A DNA stretch of 37,168 bases from a bacterium (GCA_021824285.1 JAKAKZ010000008.1:1-37168); one strand, 5' to 3'. Counted from the first letter of the stretch, positions 17,213 to 26,737 are shown. Made by a program: numbers and translations. Notes: generated by a model from the sequence alone, not told the origin.

Positions 17213-20200
17213 ATGCGTACGCAGCCAGTCATCCGCCATCTCACGCCGCGCAAGGCCTTCTCGCTCATTGAGGCCATCATTGCGATCGGCGTCTTTGCGG
17301 TACTGGCTGCCGGCATTTTCTCCCTGGTGCTTTTCCCGCTGACGGCTTCCGGCGTCGCCCAGGAGCGGGCTCGCGCCTCCTTTTTGGCCGAAGAGGGCCT
17401 GGAAGCGGCGCGCAGCATCCGCAACGAAGCATGGCTCAATGTGGCGACGCCAGGGACTTTCGGATTGGCCAAAACGGTCAAGTGGTCCTTTACCGGCACT
17501 TCGGACCAGACCGTTGACGGGCCGCTCGTCTACACCCGCGCCGTGGTCCTGAATCAGGTGTTCCGCGACGGCTCCGGCAATATCGTCCTGTCCGGCGGTA
17601 CGGTCGACCGCCGCACCGTCTCCGCCACCGTGACGGTCAATTGGCTGTCCGCCACCGGCCAGGCGAGGTCGGTGAGCGCCGTGACCTACCTGACCAACTG
17701 GAATTCCTTCGACTGGAAGCAGGATACGGACGTGGATTTCAACGGCGGCACCAAGTCCGGCACGGCCGTGAACGGTACCGGCACTGCCGGCCAGGTGATC
17801 CTGGCTTCCGGCGCTATGGTCAAGAACTGGACCTTGAGTTCCGGCGGGCTCATCCGCCACACGACAGACGTGGATTTCAACGCGGGTACGTTCGATAATA
17901 CGCAAGTTTCCGGCGTCGGAGCGTCAGCCGACGTGATTGCCATCGGCACTCCGAAATGGATAAGCATCGCCCAAGGGCGTCAGTTCCTGGACATGACGGA
18001 CGCGGATTTCGCACTAGGCACCAAGACGAATACGGTCGTCGTCGGCACCGGCACGCCAGCCACCGTGCGCCTGGATTCGTCAACGCAATGGTCGGCTTTG
18101 CCGTCGCCGCATACCAAGGATGTCATGGGCATCTCCATGTTGAGTTCCACGGAAGGCTGGTCGGTGGCGCTCGCCGGCAATATCGCCCGCTGGAACGGCA
18201 CGGCCTGGTCGTCTTTTGCCTCGCCGACGGCGCAGGATCTTTATGCCATCAAGATGCTGACTGCGAGCGACGGCTGGACAGTCGGCAAGTCCGGCAACAT
18301 CTTCCGCTGGAACGGCACGGCCTGGTCCGCGGTCACGAGCCCGGTCAGCCAGAACCTCAATGCCATCGCTTCCGTGGCCTCAAACAACGTCTGGGCCGCT
18401 GGCGCGAGCGGCAAGATTCTCCGCTGGAACGGCACGGCCTGGTCGCAGTTCGTCGATACGGGCAACCAGACCTGGGCCGGCATCGCCCTGCCCTCGGCGA
18501 CTCTCGGCTTCGTGGTCGGTAACGGCGGCGCCATCTACCGGTATAACGGCACGGCCTGGGCGACCATCGCTTCCGGCACGACCGCCAATTTGAGCGCGGT
18601 GTCCTGCGCGTCTACCACTCTGTGTTTTGCGGTCGGCGCCGGAGGGGTCATCCGGCAGTGGAACGGCACTTCCTGGGGCGCCGCGACTTCGCCGACGGCC
18701 AATACCCTGAACGCGATACACATGATCTCCACCACCGAGGGCATGGCAGTGGGCATAACCGGCACCATCATCCGCTGGAACGGCGCCAACTGGTCGTCCA
18801 TGACGACTCCGGGCGGCATCCCGATGTATGCGATTGCGGAAATTTCCGCCAACGAGGCGCATGCCGGCGGAGCCGGCGGGGTCTTCTGGCGTTACGGCAG
18901 CGCCTATTTCGCCAGCGGCACCTATGTTTCGGCCGTGTTCGATGCCGGCGCTGCCGCGGCCTGGGGACACGTCTTTTGGAGCGAGGTCACCACGGCCAAT
19001 ACGACCGTGACCATCGCGACCCGTTCCGGCAATACGTCGACGCCGGACGGCACCTGGTCCGGCTGGAGCGGCGAGCTGATCGATCCCACCGGTTCGATAA
19101 TCGGTTCCGGTTCGGCCCGTTACATCCAGTATCGCGCCACTCTTTCCACGACTACCGGCACCGAGACGCCGATTCTCGACGATCTGCTTATAACGTACGA
19201 CGAACCAGGCGCGACAGCGCTGTATGAGGTCGTGGTGACGGCCGCGAATGACGGCTGGATGGTCGGCTCCGGTGGCTCCCTGGTCCGATTCGACGGCACC
19301 TCGTGGGCCAACTACCCGTCGTCACCGACGACGAACAACCTGCTTAGCGTCGATGCGGCCGGTGCCAACAACGTCTGGGCCGTCGGCGCCAAAGGCACGG
19401 TCATCAAGTGGAACGGCGCTTCTTGGGTCACGCAGACTTCGGGCGTGACCGCGGACCTCAATGACGTGAGCGCGGTCAGCGCCTCCTCGGCTTTCGCCGT
19501 CGGCGCTAAGGGCACCATCATCCGCTGGAACGGCACGGCATGGTCCGCGTTGGCCTCCGGCGTGACGCAGGCCCTGAACGCGGTCGACATGCTTTCGGCC
19601 ACGGACGGCTTCGCCGTGGGCAACAACGGCATCATTCTCCGCTGGAACGGCACGGCCTGGTCGGCGGTCACCTCGCCGACTAACTCCGGACTGAACGGCG
19701 TGGCCATGCTCTCCACCACGGACGCCTACGCCGTCGGCGGCGGCGGCGTCATCCTGCATTGGAACGGCACGGCCTGGAGCGCGATGGTCTCCGGCACGCC
19801 GAACGACCTGCGCGACATCTATTGCACGGGCGCGACCGACTGCTGGGCGGTCGGCATCCAGGAGACTTTCATGCATTGGGACGGCACTACCTGGTCCCAG
19901 TATGTGTTCAGCAATCCGTCCAACCCGATCATGTCCGGCGTCTTCCTTTCGGCGCCAGGCGACGGTTGGTCGGTCAGCGAGAACGGCTCCATTTATCATT
20001 ATTTGAGTTCGTTCGTTTCCCCTTCGCATTACACCAGCCCGGCGCTCGACAGCGGCACTACCGATGCGGTCTGGAACCTTGCCGCCTGGGATGCCACCTT
20101 GCCTTTCGCCACGAACCTTACGGTCAGCACTAGGACCGGCAATACGCCGACGCCGGACATCACTTGGTCGGCCTGGAGCGCGGAGCTGATCGATGCCGGC

Positions 20201-21418
20201 GGCAGCACGGTGGCTTCGCCGACCGGCCGTTATCTTCAGTATCGTCTTACCTATACCACCACGAACGTGGCGGCCATGCCGACGTTCAGCGAGATGCGGC
20301 TGATCTACGGTGCGGTCACGGGCCAGAACCTGTTCGCCGTCGACGGTACGGCCACGAGCGATGTTTGGGCTGTGGGCCGGTCGGGGACTATCGTCCATCT
20401 GGGAACCGGCAGCTGGGGTGTCGTGCCGGCCGGCACTTCCGTTGACCTGTCCGGCGTCAGTGCCGTCAGTGCGGCCTCGGCCTTCGCCGTCGGCGTCGCC
20501 GGCACGATTACCCGCTGGAACGGCTCGACTTGGGCGACGATGACTTCGCCGACCGGCAACGATCTGTACGCCGTTTCCCTTTCGGCGACCGCAGACGGGT
20601 TTGCCGTCGGTCTCGGGGGCGTCATCATCCGGTGGAACGGTTCGCTGTGGTCCACCGTAACTTCGCCGACGGGTAATGCCCTATATGGCGTAGACGCCTA
20701 CAGCCCGTCCTCGGCCTTCGCCGTGGGCGCCGGCGGCACCATCGTCCGCTGGAACGGCTCGACCTGGGCGACGATGACTTCGCCGACTTCCTCCATTCTG
20801 CGCTCCGTACACCAGTATTCGGCCACGTTGGCCATGGCGGTCGGTGACGGCGGCACCATCGTCCGCTGGAACGGCACGGCCTGGTCAACCATGACCTCGC
20901 CCGTGACCTCCAACTTGCGGTCCGTGGACATCCGCAGCCCGACCGAGGCCTGGGCGGTCGGCGACTACGGCGTCATCCTGCATTACGACGGGACGACTTG
21001 GGCGACGTTCGCTTCCGGCACCACGCTGACGCTCTACGGCCTGACCGTCTCCGCGCCGACCGACGGCTGGATCTGCGGACAGAACGGCATCCTGATCAAG
21101 GATCCGCCGCCCTACAACCTGAACGGCACCTTCACGTCGTCCGTGTTGGATACGGATGTCGGAACTTCCTACTGGGATGTCGGTTACTTTTCCTCGAACC
21201 TGCCGGCATCTACCTCATTGGGCGTGCGGTTCCGTTCCGGCGATGTTCCCACGCCGGACGGCACCTGGTCGGCCTGGACCGGCGTCGTCACGACCGGCAG
21301 CGGTTTCCTGATTGCCGCGCCGCCCGCCCGGTACCTGCAGTACGAGGCCGATTTGGGCACGCTCGACAACAACGTCACGCCCAGCCTGGACGACATCACC
21401 GTGACCTACCAGAGGTGA
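17213..21418 (+). CDS. Giant pseudopilin with three YCF48/BNR-like beta-propeller blocks
   Basis: KA^FSLIEAIIAIGVFAVLAAGI leader; ~20 repeats of about 39 aa (xIxRWNGTAWSxxxSPTxxxLxAVxxxSxxxxFAVGxxG) in three blocks alternating with three copies of a ~95-aa spacer domain. Confidence 0.92.
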   Translation: MRTQPVIRHLTPRKAFSLIEAIIAIGVFAVLAAGIFSLVLFPLTASGVAQERARASFLAEEGLEAARSIRNEAWLNVATPGTFGLAKTVKWSFTGTSDQTVDGPLVYTRAVVLNQVFRDGSGNIVLSGGTVDRRTVSATVTVNWLSATGQARSVSAVTYLTNWNSFDWKQDTDVDFNGGTKSGTAVNGTGTAGQVILASGAMVKNWTLSSGGLIRHTTDVDFNAGTFDNTQVSGVGASADVIAIGTPKWISIAQGRQFLDMTDADFALGTKTNTVVVGTGTPATVRLDSSTQWSALPSPHTKDVMGISMLSSTEGWSVALAGNIARWNGTAWSSFASPTAQDLYAIKMLTASDGWTVGKSGNIFRWNGTAWSAVTSPVSQNLNAIASVASNNVWAAGASGKILRWNGTAWSQFVDTGNQTWAGIALPSATLGFVVGNGGAIYRYNGTAWATIASGTTANLSAVSCASTTLCFAVGAGGVIRQWNGTSWGAATSPTANTLNAIHMISTTEGMAVGITGTIIRWNGANWSSMTTPGGIPMYAIAEISANEAHAGGAGGVFWRYGSAYFASGTYVSAVFDAGAAAAWGHVFWSEVTTANTTVTIATRSGNTSTPDGTWSGWSGELIDPTGSIIGSGSARYIQYRATLSTTTGTETPILDDLLITYDEPGATALYEVVVTAANDGWMVGSGGSLVRFDGTSWANYPSSPTTNNLLSVDAAGANNVWAVGAKGTVIKWNGASWVTQTSGVTADLNDVSAVSASSAFAVGAKGTIIRWNGTAWSALASGVTQALNAVDMLSATDGFAVGNNGIILRWNGTAWSAVTSPTNSGLNGVAMLSTTDAYAVGGGGVILHWNGTAWSAMVSGTPNDLRDIYCTGATDCWAVGIQETFMHWDGTTWSQYVFSNPSNPIMSGVFLSAPGDGWSVSENGSIYHYLSSFVSPSHYTSPALDSGTTDAVWNLAAWDATLPFATNLTVSTRTGNTPTPDITWSAWSAELIDAGGSTVASPTGRYLQYRLTYTTTNVAAMPTFSEMRLIYGAVTGQNLFAVDGTATSDVWAVGRSGTIVHLGTGSWGVVPAGTSVDLSGVSAVSAASAFAVGVAGTITRWNGSTWATMTSPTGNDLYAVSLSATADGFAVGLGGVIIRWNGSLWSTVTSPTGNALYGVDAYSPSSAFAVGAGGTIVRWNGSTWATMTSPTSSILRSVHQYSATLAMAVGDGGTIVRWNGTAWSTMTSPVTSNLRSVDIRSPTEAWAVGDYGVILHYDGTTWATFASGTTLTLYGLTVSAPTDGWICGQNGILIKDPPPYNLNGTFTSSVLDTDVGTSYWDVGYFSSNLPASTSLGVRFRSGDVPTPDGTWSAWTGVVTTGSGFLIAAPPARYLQYEADLGTLDNNVTPSLDDITVTYQR

Positions 21419-21421
21419 TAT

Positions 21422-21988
21422 ATGCGCTTAATCTACGCAAAAAAACGGCATCATGGTCTGGTCTGGACCAATCATGGCACCTCATTGCTCGAGTTTCTGA
21501 TCTATATCGCCTTGTTCGGCGTTATTCTCGTGGCCGTGACCCGGTTCTCCCTCGATTTCCTGTCCGCGAGCGCTAAGGCTTCCGCTATGGAGCAGGTCCA
21601 GCGCAACGGCCGCTTCGCTCTCGATCGCGTCGCGTTGGAGGTCCGTGAAGCCGCCAGTGTCGCTGTAGCTTCCTCGGATTTTGGAATCAATCCAGGCACG
21701 CTCACCCTCTCGACGGGTTACGCCTCGACCGACCCGACGGTCATCGCCATTTCCGGCGGCGCGCTCACCATCAAGCAGGGGAGCGGTCCGGTCCTGCCGC
21801 TCACTGACTCCAAAGTCACGGTCTCAAATTTCACGCTTGAGAACCTGGCGCCGAATCCCCGCACGCAGGTCGTCCGGCTGCTCTTGACCATCACCTCGAC
21901 CGACACGGGCGCGATTTTTGGCACGCCTTCCCAACAGAGCTTTTCCACGACCGAACGAGTGCGCAAAAACGACGGCTATTCCAACTGA
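21422..21988 (+). CDS. Prepilin-like protein (PilW/GspJ type)
   Basis: HG^TSLLEFLIYIALFGVILVAVTRF. Confidence 0.82.
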   Translation: MRLIYAKKRHHGLVWTNHGTSLLEFLIYIALFGVILVAVTRFSLDFLSASAKASAMEQVQRNGRFALDRVALEVREAASVAVASSDFGINPGTLTLSTGYASTDPTVIAISGGALTIKQGSGPVLPLTDSKVTVSNFTLENLAPNPRTQVVRLLLTITSTDTGAIFGTPSQQSFSTTERVRKNDGYSN

Positions 21989-21993
21989 CCATT

Positions 21994-22443
21994 ATGGCCC
22001 TCCTTCGCCACCTGACCGATTTGCCGCTGCTCCGCCGGCTTTTCGCTGCGCGGGGTGCCGTCGCGCTTGCCTCTGTCATCGTCGCCGGGGCGATTCTGCT
22101 TGTCGTGGGCATCTCCATCGCCTATATCGGCCAGACCGAGGTCATCTTGGCCGGCGATGCCGACTGGTCCCAGAGCGCCCGTTATGCCTCAGGCACCTGC
22201 CTGGAGGAGTCATTACTGCGCCTGAAGCGCGATTCCGCCTACACCGGTGGCACCCTGACGCTTGCCGGATATACCTGCTCGGTGGCGGTGAGCGGTTCCG
22301 GCTCCTCCCGCACCATCACAGCCAACGCCACGACCGACATCTACGTTAAGGCAATCAGCGTCACGGTGTCGCGTCGCAGCAATAGCGCCAATAGCGCCAG
22401 CGGCTGGCATATCGATACGTATCAGGAGCTTAGCCCGCCGTAG
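21994..22443 (+). CDS. PilX-like minor pilin candidate
   Basis: ARGAVALASVIVAGAILLVVGISIAYI hydrophobic N-terminus; position in T4P operon. Confidence 0.7.
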   Translation: MALLRHLTDLPLLRRLFAARGAVALASVIVAGAILLVVGISIAYIGQTEVILAGDADWSQSARYASGTCLEESLLRLKRDSAYTGGTLTLAGYTCSVAVSGSGSSRTITANATTDIYVKAISVTVSRRSNSANSASGWHIDTYQELSPP

Positions 22444-22575
22444 GAGTGGGGAGGGTGGAGTGGGGAGTTGGCCATATTTCAAGATATGAATCGCGCCTCG
22501 GGCGCGATTTTCTCTATCTTTACCCTTAATGATAACTTCACGCTCCACACTTCAATCTCCACACTCCCACACCCC
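22442..22575. repeat. Quasi-palindrome QP7
   Basis: aggagtggggagggtggagtggggag ... cttcacgctccacacttcaatctccacactcccacaccc around aatcgcgcctcgggcgcgatt. Confidence 0.75.
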
Positions 22576-22635
22576 CGCCCTCATATGCTATCATGGGGGC
22601 GGAGGCAATTTTTGGCGTTAACCGCCGCATTTGTC

Positions 22636-22706
22636 TTGCCACGTCGTTCGCGAACGACGCGGCTTGCCCCAAGGCACGTCGTTCGCGAGCGACGCGCCAA
22701 GCCGTT
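22636..22706. repeat. Nested palindrome: two 18-nt palindromes inside a ~70-nt quasi-palindrome
   Basis: CGTCGTTCGCGAACGACG (22642-22659, perfect) and CGTCGTTCGCGAGCGACG (22677-22694). Confidence 0.8.
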
Positions 22707-22716
22707 CTCGCCAGCT

Positions 22717-25350
22717 ATGCAGCGCTTCGCCTTCGGGCTGGACATTTCGGATCGGTCAGCTGAATTGGTCTCGCTCCTTTCATTGAAAGGCCGGGTCGCC
22801 ATTGACCGTTACGGCCGCATCGAGCTTCCTCCGGGGATTATCGACCGTGGCGTCATCAACGACCAGGATAAGCTGGAGTCCCTGCTGTCCACGTTTCTGG
22901 ATGAGTTCATCGGTCCGAAGCGTGCCATCGTGCCGGTCGGCGTTTCCTTGCAGGAGAATCTGATCTACAGCAAGGTCTTTAGCCTGCCGGCCGCGCTTGA
23001 TGAATCGATGGCCGAAAAGGCCATGCATCTTGCCGCCGGCGAACGCTTGCCGCTGCCTTTCGGCGATCTGGCCGCCGCCAGCCTGCCGCTCGGCCACGAC
23101 GAGAAGCAGCAGGACTGGCTGTTCAGCGCGACCTCCCATTCCGTCCTGGAGTCCTACCGCCAAGTGCTGCAGCGTGTCCGCCTGAAACCGCTGTTCTTCG
23201 ACACCGAGGCTCTCGCGCTCGGACGCGCCATCGCCGACCGCAAGGAGGCGGGCGCCCAGCTGCTCGTGGATATCGGTGCGCGCACTACGGCCATCGACGT
23301 CTGGGACCGTGGCGGCATCCGCTTTTCATCCGCGGTACCGCTCGCCGGCGACCAGCTGACTTCGGCCATCGAGATCCAGCGGAATATTCCCATGGAGCAG
23401 GCCGAACAGATGAAGAACCAGGAAGGTTTTGATCCTGCCGCCGGCGATGGCCGGACCTTCCTCATCCTCCAGCGGCCGATGTCGGATATCATCGAAGAGA
23501 TTCGCCGCACCATCAGCTTTTACGAGAGGACGACCGGCCATAAAATAAGGAAGGTGATTCTTGCCGGCGGCACCTGTCTGGTGCCGCACCTCGGAGAATA
23601 TCTGACCTCCAACCTGCATGGACTTCCGGTCAGCCGCGGCAATCCGCTTTCCGGCATTTCCGTGGACAACCTGCACAACATCGATAAATTCACTAAAATA
23701 TCAATAATTTACGCGACTGCCATCGGTCTGGCCCTCCGGGCCATGGGCGTCAGGGAAGGCCCTGGCGTCGACCTCGCCCTCGATAAGAGCGCGGGCAATG
23801 GCACGGGCCTAATCAGCGGACTGCGGACCGCCGCGGCATCGCTCATCGCTATGGTCACCCACAAAAAAACGCACCATAAGAAAAAGGGTGCCGCGGATAG
23901 CGGCGAGCCCTTGAAGTCGACGTCCGCCGTCTCGTCGGAGCCGCCGGCGGTGGAACCGGAGGCCGCCGCGTCCCCGGCCGTCGACCAGATTTTGCCCTCG
24001 GATGATGAACTGGCGTCTTCCCGGCCGGTTTCCGTGTCGCACGACTACGTCGGTGCCGCCGAAGAGCCGGTGGCCGAAGAAAAGGAAACGGAACCAGAAC
24101 CGCAGTCGGAACAGCAACCGGCGGCGGAGGCGGCGGCTCCAAAATCCAAACCGGAGCAGACTGCGGATTACGGACGTGGCATCGGCGATATCCTGGGGTC
24201 AGCCTATACCATCGAAGGTCAGGAAGATGAGGAGAATGAGGAGCCGGGCACGGAAATCCGCCCCACCAAACCGTCACGTGAACGTTTGGCCATCGAGTCC
24301 ATTCTGACCAAGGCCAAAAAAGGCGGCTCCATCCTTGAAGAACGCGCCGGACGCGGGCGTTCGTTCGTGCTCACGGCGGTGCTTGCCGTCCTGGTGCTGA
24401 TCTTCCTAGCCATCGCCGTCTTCGGCATAATCATGTTCATCCGCAAGAACGGGCTGCCGAAGATACCGCAGTTCCAGAAGGCGCCGGCCGCCCAAGCGCC
24501 TGCCCAGCAGCCGGCGAAGACCGGCGCTCCGGCCTCCGTCAGCCTGCTGGCGCATCTGGCGCTGGACCGTAATACGGCCGGCGACAAGGTGTTCCTGCAG
24601 GGCCGTGCCATCGAGACCGACGCGTCGCTCGAGGATACTTTCCAGACTTCCGGTCAGGCGGCGGCCTCGCCCAACGCCAAGGCCAAGGGCATCATCACCA
24701 TCGTCAACACTACTTCAAAGAGCTACACCTTCGTCGCGACCACGCGGTTCCTGACCAAGGATAACGTCCTGTTCCGGATGGATAAGGCTACGGTTATCCC
24801 GGCCAACGGCTCTGTCCAGACGGCAGTGACGGCCGACAAACCCGGTCCGTCCGGCGATATCGGTCCGACGGAGTTCACTATCCCAGGCCTGTCCCAGAAC
24901 CTACAGCCGCTGATTTACGGCAAGAGCGAGTCCGCCATGACCGGCGGTTCCAGCACGGCCAAGGCCATCGCCGCCGTGGACCTGACGGCCGCCAAGGCTA
25001 AGCTCACGGAACGGCTTTCGGCCGAGGGGATGAAGAATTTCTCCGCCATGCTGGCGACCGGCGAAAAAATAATGCCGGAACTCATCACCTCGTCGGAGCT
25101 GTCCTTTGACGCGCCGAAGGCCGGCACGGTCGGCGCCTCGTTCGTGGCCAAGCTCACTCTCCGCTTCCGGACGCTCGTCATCCCAGAGCGTGATGTCATG
25201 ACCGCTCTTCAAGGCAAGCTTTCAGCGGCTCTGCCGAGCGGCCAGTCCGCCGCCGATTACACGCTGGCCCAGCCGCAGTACGTGATTGAGGCCTACGAGT
25301 CCGCTAAGGACCAGGCTGAAATCCGCGTCGAGGCCGCGGTCCAGAAGTAA
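22717..25350 (+). CDS. pilM: PilM-like actin-fold protein fused to disordered linker, TM helix and extracytoplasmic domain
   Basis: FGLDISDRSAELVSL, LLVDIGARTTAIDVWDRGGIRFSSAVPLAGDQLTSAI, KVILAGGTCLVPHLGEYL; TM FVLTAVLAVLVLIFLAIAVFGIIMFI. Confidence 0.87.
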   Translation: MQRFAFGLDISDRSAELVSLLSLKGRVAIDRYGRIELPPGIIDRGVINDQDKLESLLSTFLDEFIGPKRAIVPVGVSLQENLIYSKVFSLPAALDESMAEKAMHLAAGERLPLPFGDLAAASLPLGHDEKQQDWLFSATSHSVLESYRQVLQRVRLKPLFFDTEALALGRAIADRKEAGAQLLVDIGARTTAIDVWDRGGIRFSSAVPLAGDQLTSAIEIQRNIPMEQAEQMKNQEGFDPAAGDGRTFLILQRPMSDIIEEIRRTISFYERTTGHKIRKVILAGGTCLVPHLGEYLTSNLHGLPVSRGNPLSGISVDNLHNIDKFTKISIIYATAIGLALRAMGVREGPGVDLALDKSAGNGTGLISGLRTAAASLIAMVTHKKTHHKKKGAADSGEPLKSTSAVSSEPPAVEPEAAASPAVDQILPSDDELASSRPVSVSHDYVGAAEEPVAEEKETEPEPQSEQQPAAEAAAPKSKPEQTADYGRGIGDILGSAYTIEGQEDEENEEPGTEIRPTKPSRERLAIESILTKAKKGGSILEERAGRGRSFVLTAVLAVLVLIFLAIAVFGIIMFIRKNGLPKIPQFQKAPAAQAPAQQPAKTGAPASVSLLAHLALDRNTAGDKVFLQGRAIETDASLEDTFQTSGQAAASPNAKAKGIITIVNTTSKSYTFVATTRFLTKDNVLFRMDKATVIPANGSVQTAVTADKPGPSGDIGPTEFTIPGLSQNLQPLIYGKSESAMTGGSSTAKAIAAVDLTAAKAKLTERLSAEGMKNFSAMLATGEKIMPELITSSELSFDAPKAGTVGASFVAKLTLRFRTLVIPERDVMTALQGKLSAALPSGQSAADYTLAQPQYVIEAYESAKDQAEIRVEAAVQK

Positions 25351-25369
25351 CAGGCCGCATCATATATAG

Positions 25370-25401
25370 AAGGGTCCGACCCCGGGGTCGGACCCTTTTG
25401 G
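25370..25401 (+). terminator. 28-nt perfect palindrome plus T-run
   Basis: aagggtccgaccccggggtcggacccttttgg. Confidence 0.75.
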
Positions 25402-25477
25402 TTTCACCGCCACTAAGCGTTCGCCGCTCACGCCGCTACCCTAGCCACCCATCTCTCGATGATCTACACTATCAGTC

Positions 25478-26023
25478 ATGAAACTCACCAGACTGCATCT
25501 GGCCGTCGCTGCGCTCTCCGCGATCACTTTCGCGCTGCTCGCCGCACTGTGGCTTTACTCCTGGCGCTTGGAGTCCGAATTGCGCGACCTGCGGAATGAA
25601 CGGCGCTCTTTTGACGTCCATGACATATTCTCCGCCGCGGGCCGCGATCTGGCCGCCGGTGGCCGGCAGCTCACGGCCAGCCAGGAAGCCCCGGCGATTG
25701 TCCATCCGACTTTCAGCCAGGTCATCGTGAGCGACAGTTCCGGTATCGTCTGCAGCGATCAGGCGCGGCGACCGTCCTGCCCCGGACAGATCCTGGATTA
25801 CAGCGGCCGCGACGCCAAATGCGTGGCGGATTTCGGGGCGCTGTTCGGTCCAGCCGGTTTAGTGCCGGAAGATCCGTCGACCATAAGCCGGATGCCGGCC
25901 AACAAGTCGTTGCCCATTGGCCCTAAAAATTCCGGCTACTATATCCACATCACCGCTGGTAATCGCCTGGAAATCGGCGCCTGCTGGCCGGAAGATCAGA
26001 CGGAAATTCGCCTCAAAAGGTAG
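25478..26023 (+). CDS. Signal-anchored protein with pilin-like C-terminus but no prepilin leader
   Basis: SGYYIHITAGNRLEIGACWPEDQTEIRLKR resembles the C-termini of the two downstream pilins; N-terminus LHLAVAALSAITFALLAALWLYSW. Confidence 0.78.
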   Translation: MKLTRLHLAVAALSAITFALLAALWLYSWRLESELRDLRNERRSFDVHDIFSAAGRDLAAGGRQLTASQEAPAIVHPTFSQVIVSDSSGIVCSDQARRPSCPGQILDYSGRDAKCVADFGALFGPAGLVPEDPSTISRMPANKSLPIGPKNSGYYIHITAGNRLEIGACWPEDQTEIRLKR

Positions 26024-26102
26024 TTTTTTAGCTGTTTTAAGCCAAAAAGTAACTGTGGATTACTGGCGCATATGTTCCTTGCGCCAAATTTAGGCGATTT
26101 TG

Positions 26103-26111
26103 TGCTATAAT
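26103..26111 (+). promoter_or_regulatory. Extended -10 promoter of pilin 1
   Basis: TGC-TATAAT, about 80-nt leader to ATG at 26192. Confidence 0.6.
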
Positions 26112-26191
26112 AAATGTACTATCGTGCCTTAACGCTGATTCCCAGTTAGCGTCGGGTACCGTGCTCAATCGGCTAATAATTTTTCCGCTCT

Positions 26192-26737
26192 ATGTCGAAG
26201 CAGGATAACTCGGGCAAGAAGGGCTTTACTCTCATCGAATTGCTGATTGTCATCGGCATCATCGGCTTCCTGGCCGCTGCCATCCTCGTGGCCGTCGACC
26301 CGGTCAAGCGCATTCAGGACGCTCGCAATGCCAAACGCTGGTCCGAAGTGAACGGCATCTTGAATGCCATCCTCAACAAGCAGGTCGATGACCGAGCGCT
26401 GTTTAACGGCACGACTCCGGTACTTCGCTCTGCTACCACTGCAGCACAGGTGATTGTCACAACCAGTGCCGGTTTAGCCAACTGCACGTCGGCGCCACCG
26501 ACCTGCGCAGCCGTGACGACGCTTAACGTCAGCTCGTCGGACTCCTGTTTCGTCAATCTCTCCAGTCTGGCACCATCCTATATCGCTCAGCTGCCGATAG
26601 ATCCGGGTAGCGGCTACTCGAGCACCGATACCGGCTATTACATGGTTCGCGGCACTGAGGGCCGCATCGAGATCGGCGCCTGCAACCCCGACACGAACGG
26701 TTCCGACCCGAACATCAGGATCAGCGTCAAGCGCTAA
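26192..26737 (+). CDS. Type IV pilin
   Basis: KKG^FTLIELLIVIGIIGFLAAAILVAVDPVKRIQDARNAKRW. Confidence 0.93.
   Translation: MSKQDNSGKKGFTLIELLIVIGIIGFLAAAILVAVDPVKRIQDARNAKRWSEVNGILNAILNKQVDDRALFNGTTPVLRSATTAAQVIVTTSAGLANCTSAPPTCAAVTTLNVSSSDSCFVNLSSLAPSYIAQLPIDPGSGYSSTDTGYYMVRGTEGRIEIGACNPDTNGSDPNIRISVKR

Noticed and set aside
19322-20398. 358-aa minus-strand ORF
   Set aside because: Antisense to the repeat-rich propeller gene; its repeats mirror the sense repeats.
17900-21100. CRISPR-like regular repeats (117-nt period)
   Set aside because: In-frame protein repeats with diverged units inside one long ORF, no repeat-spacer structure.
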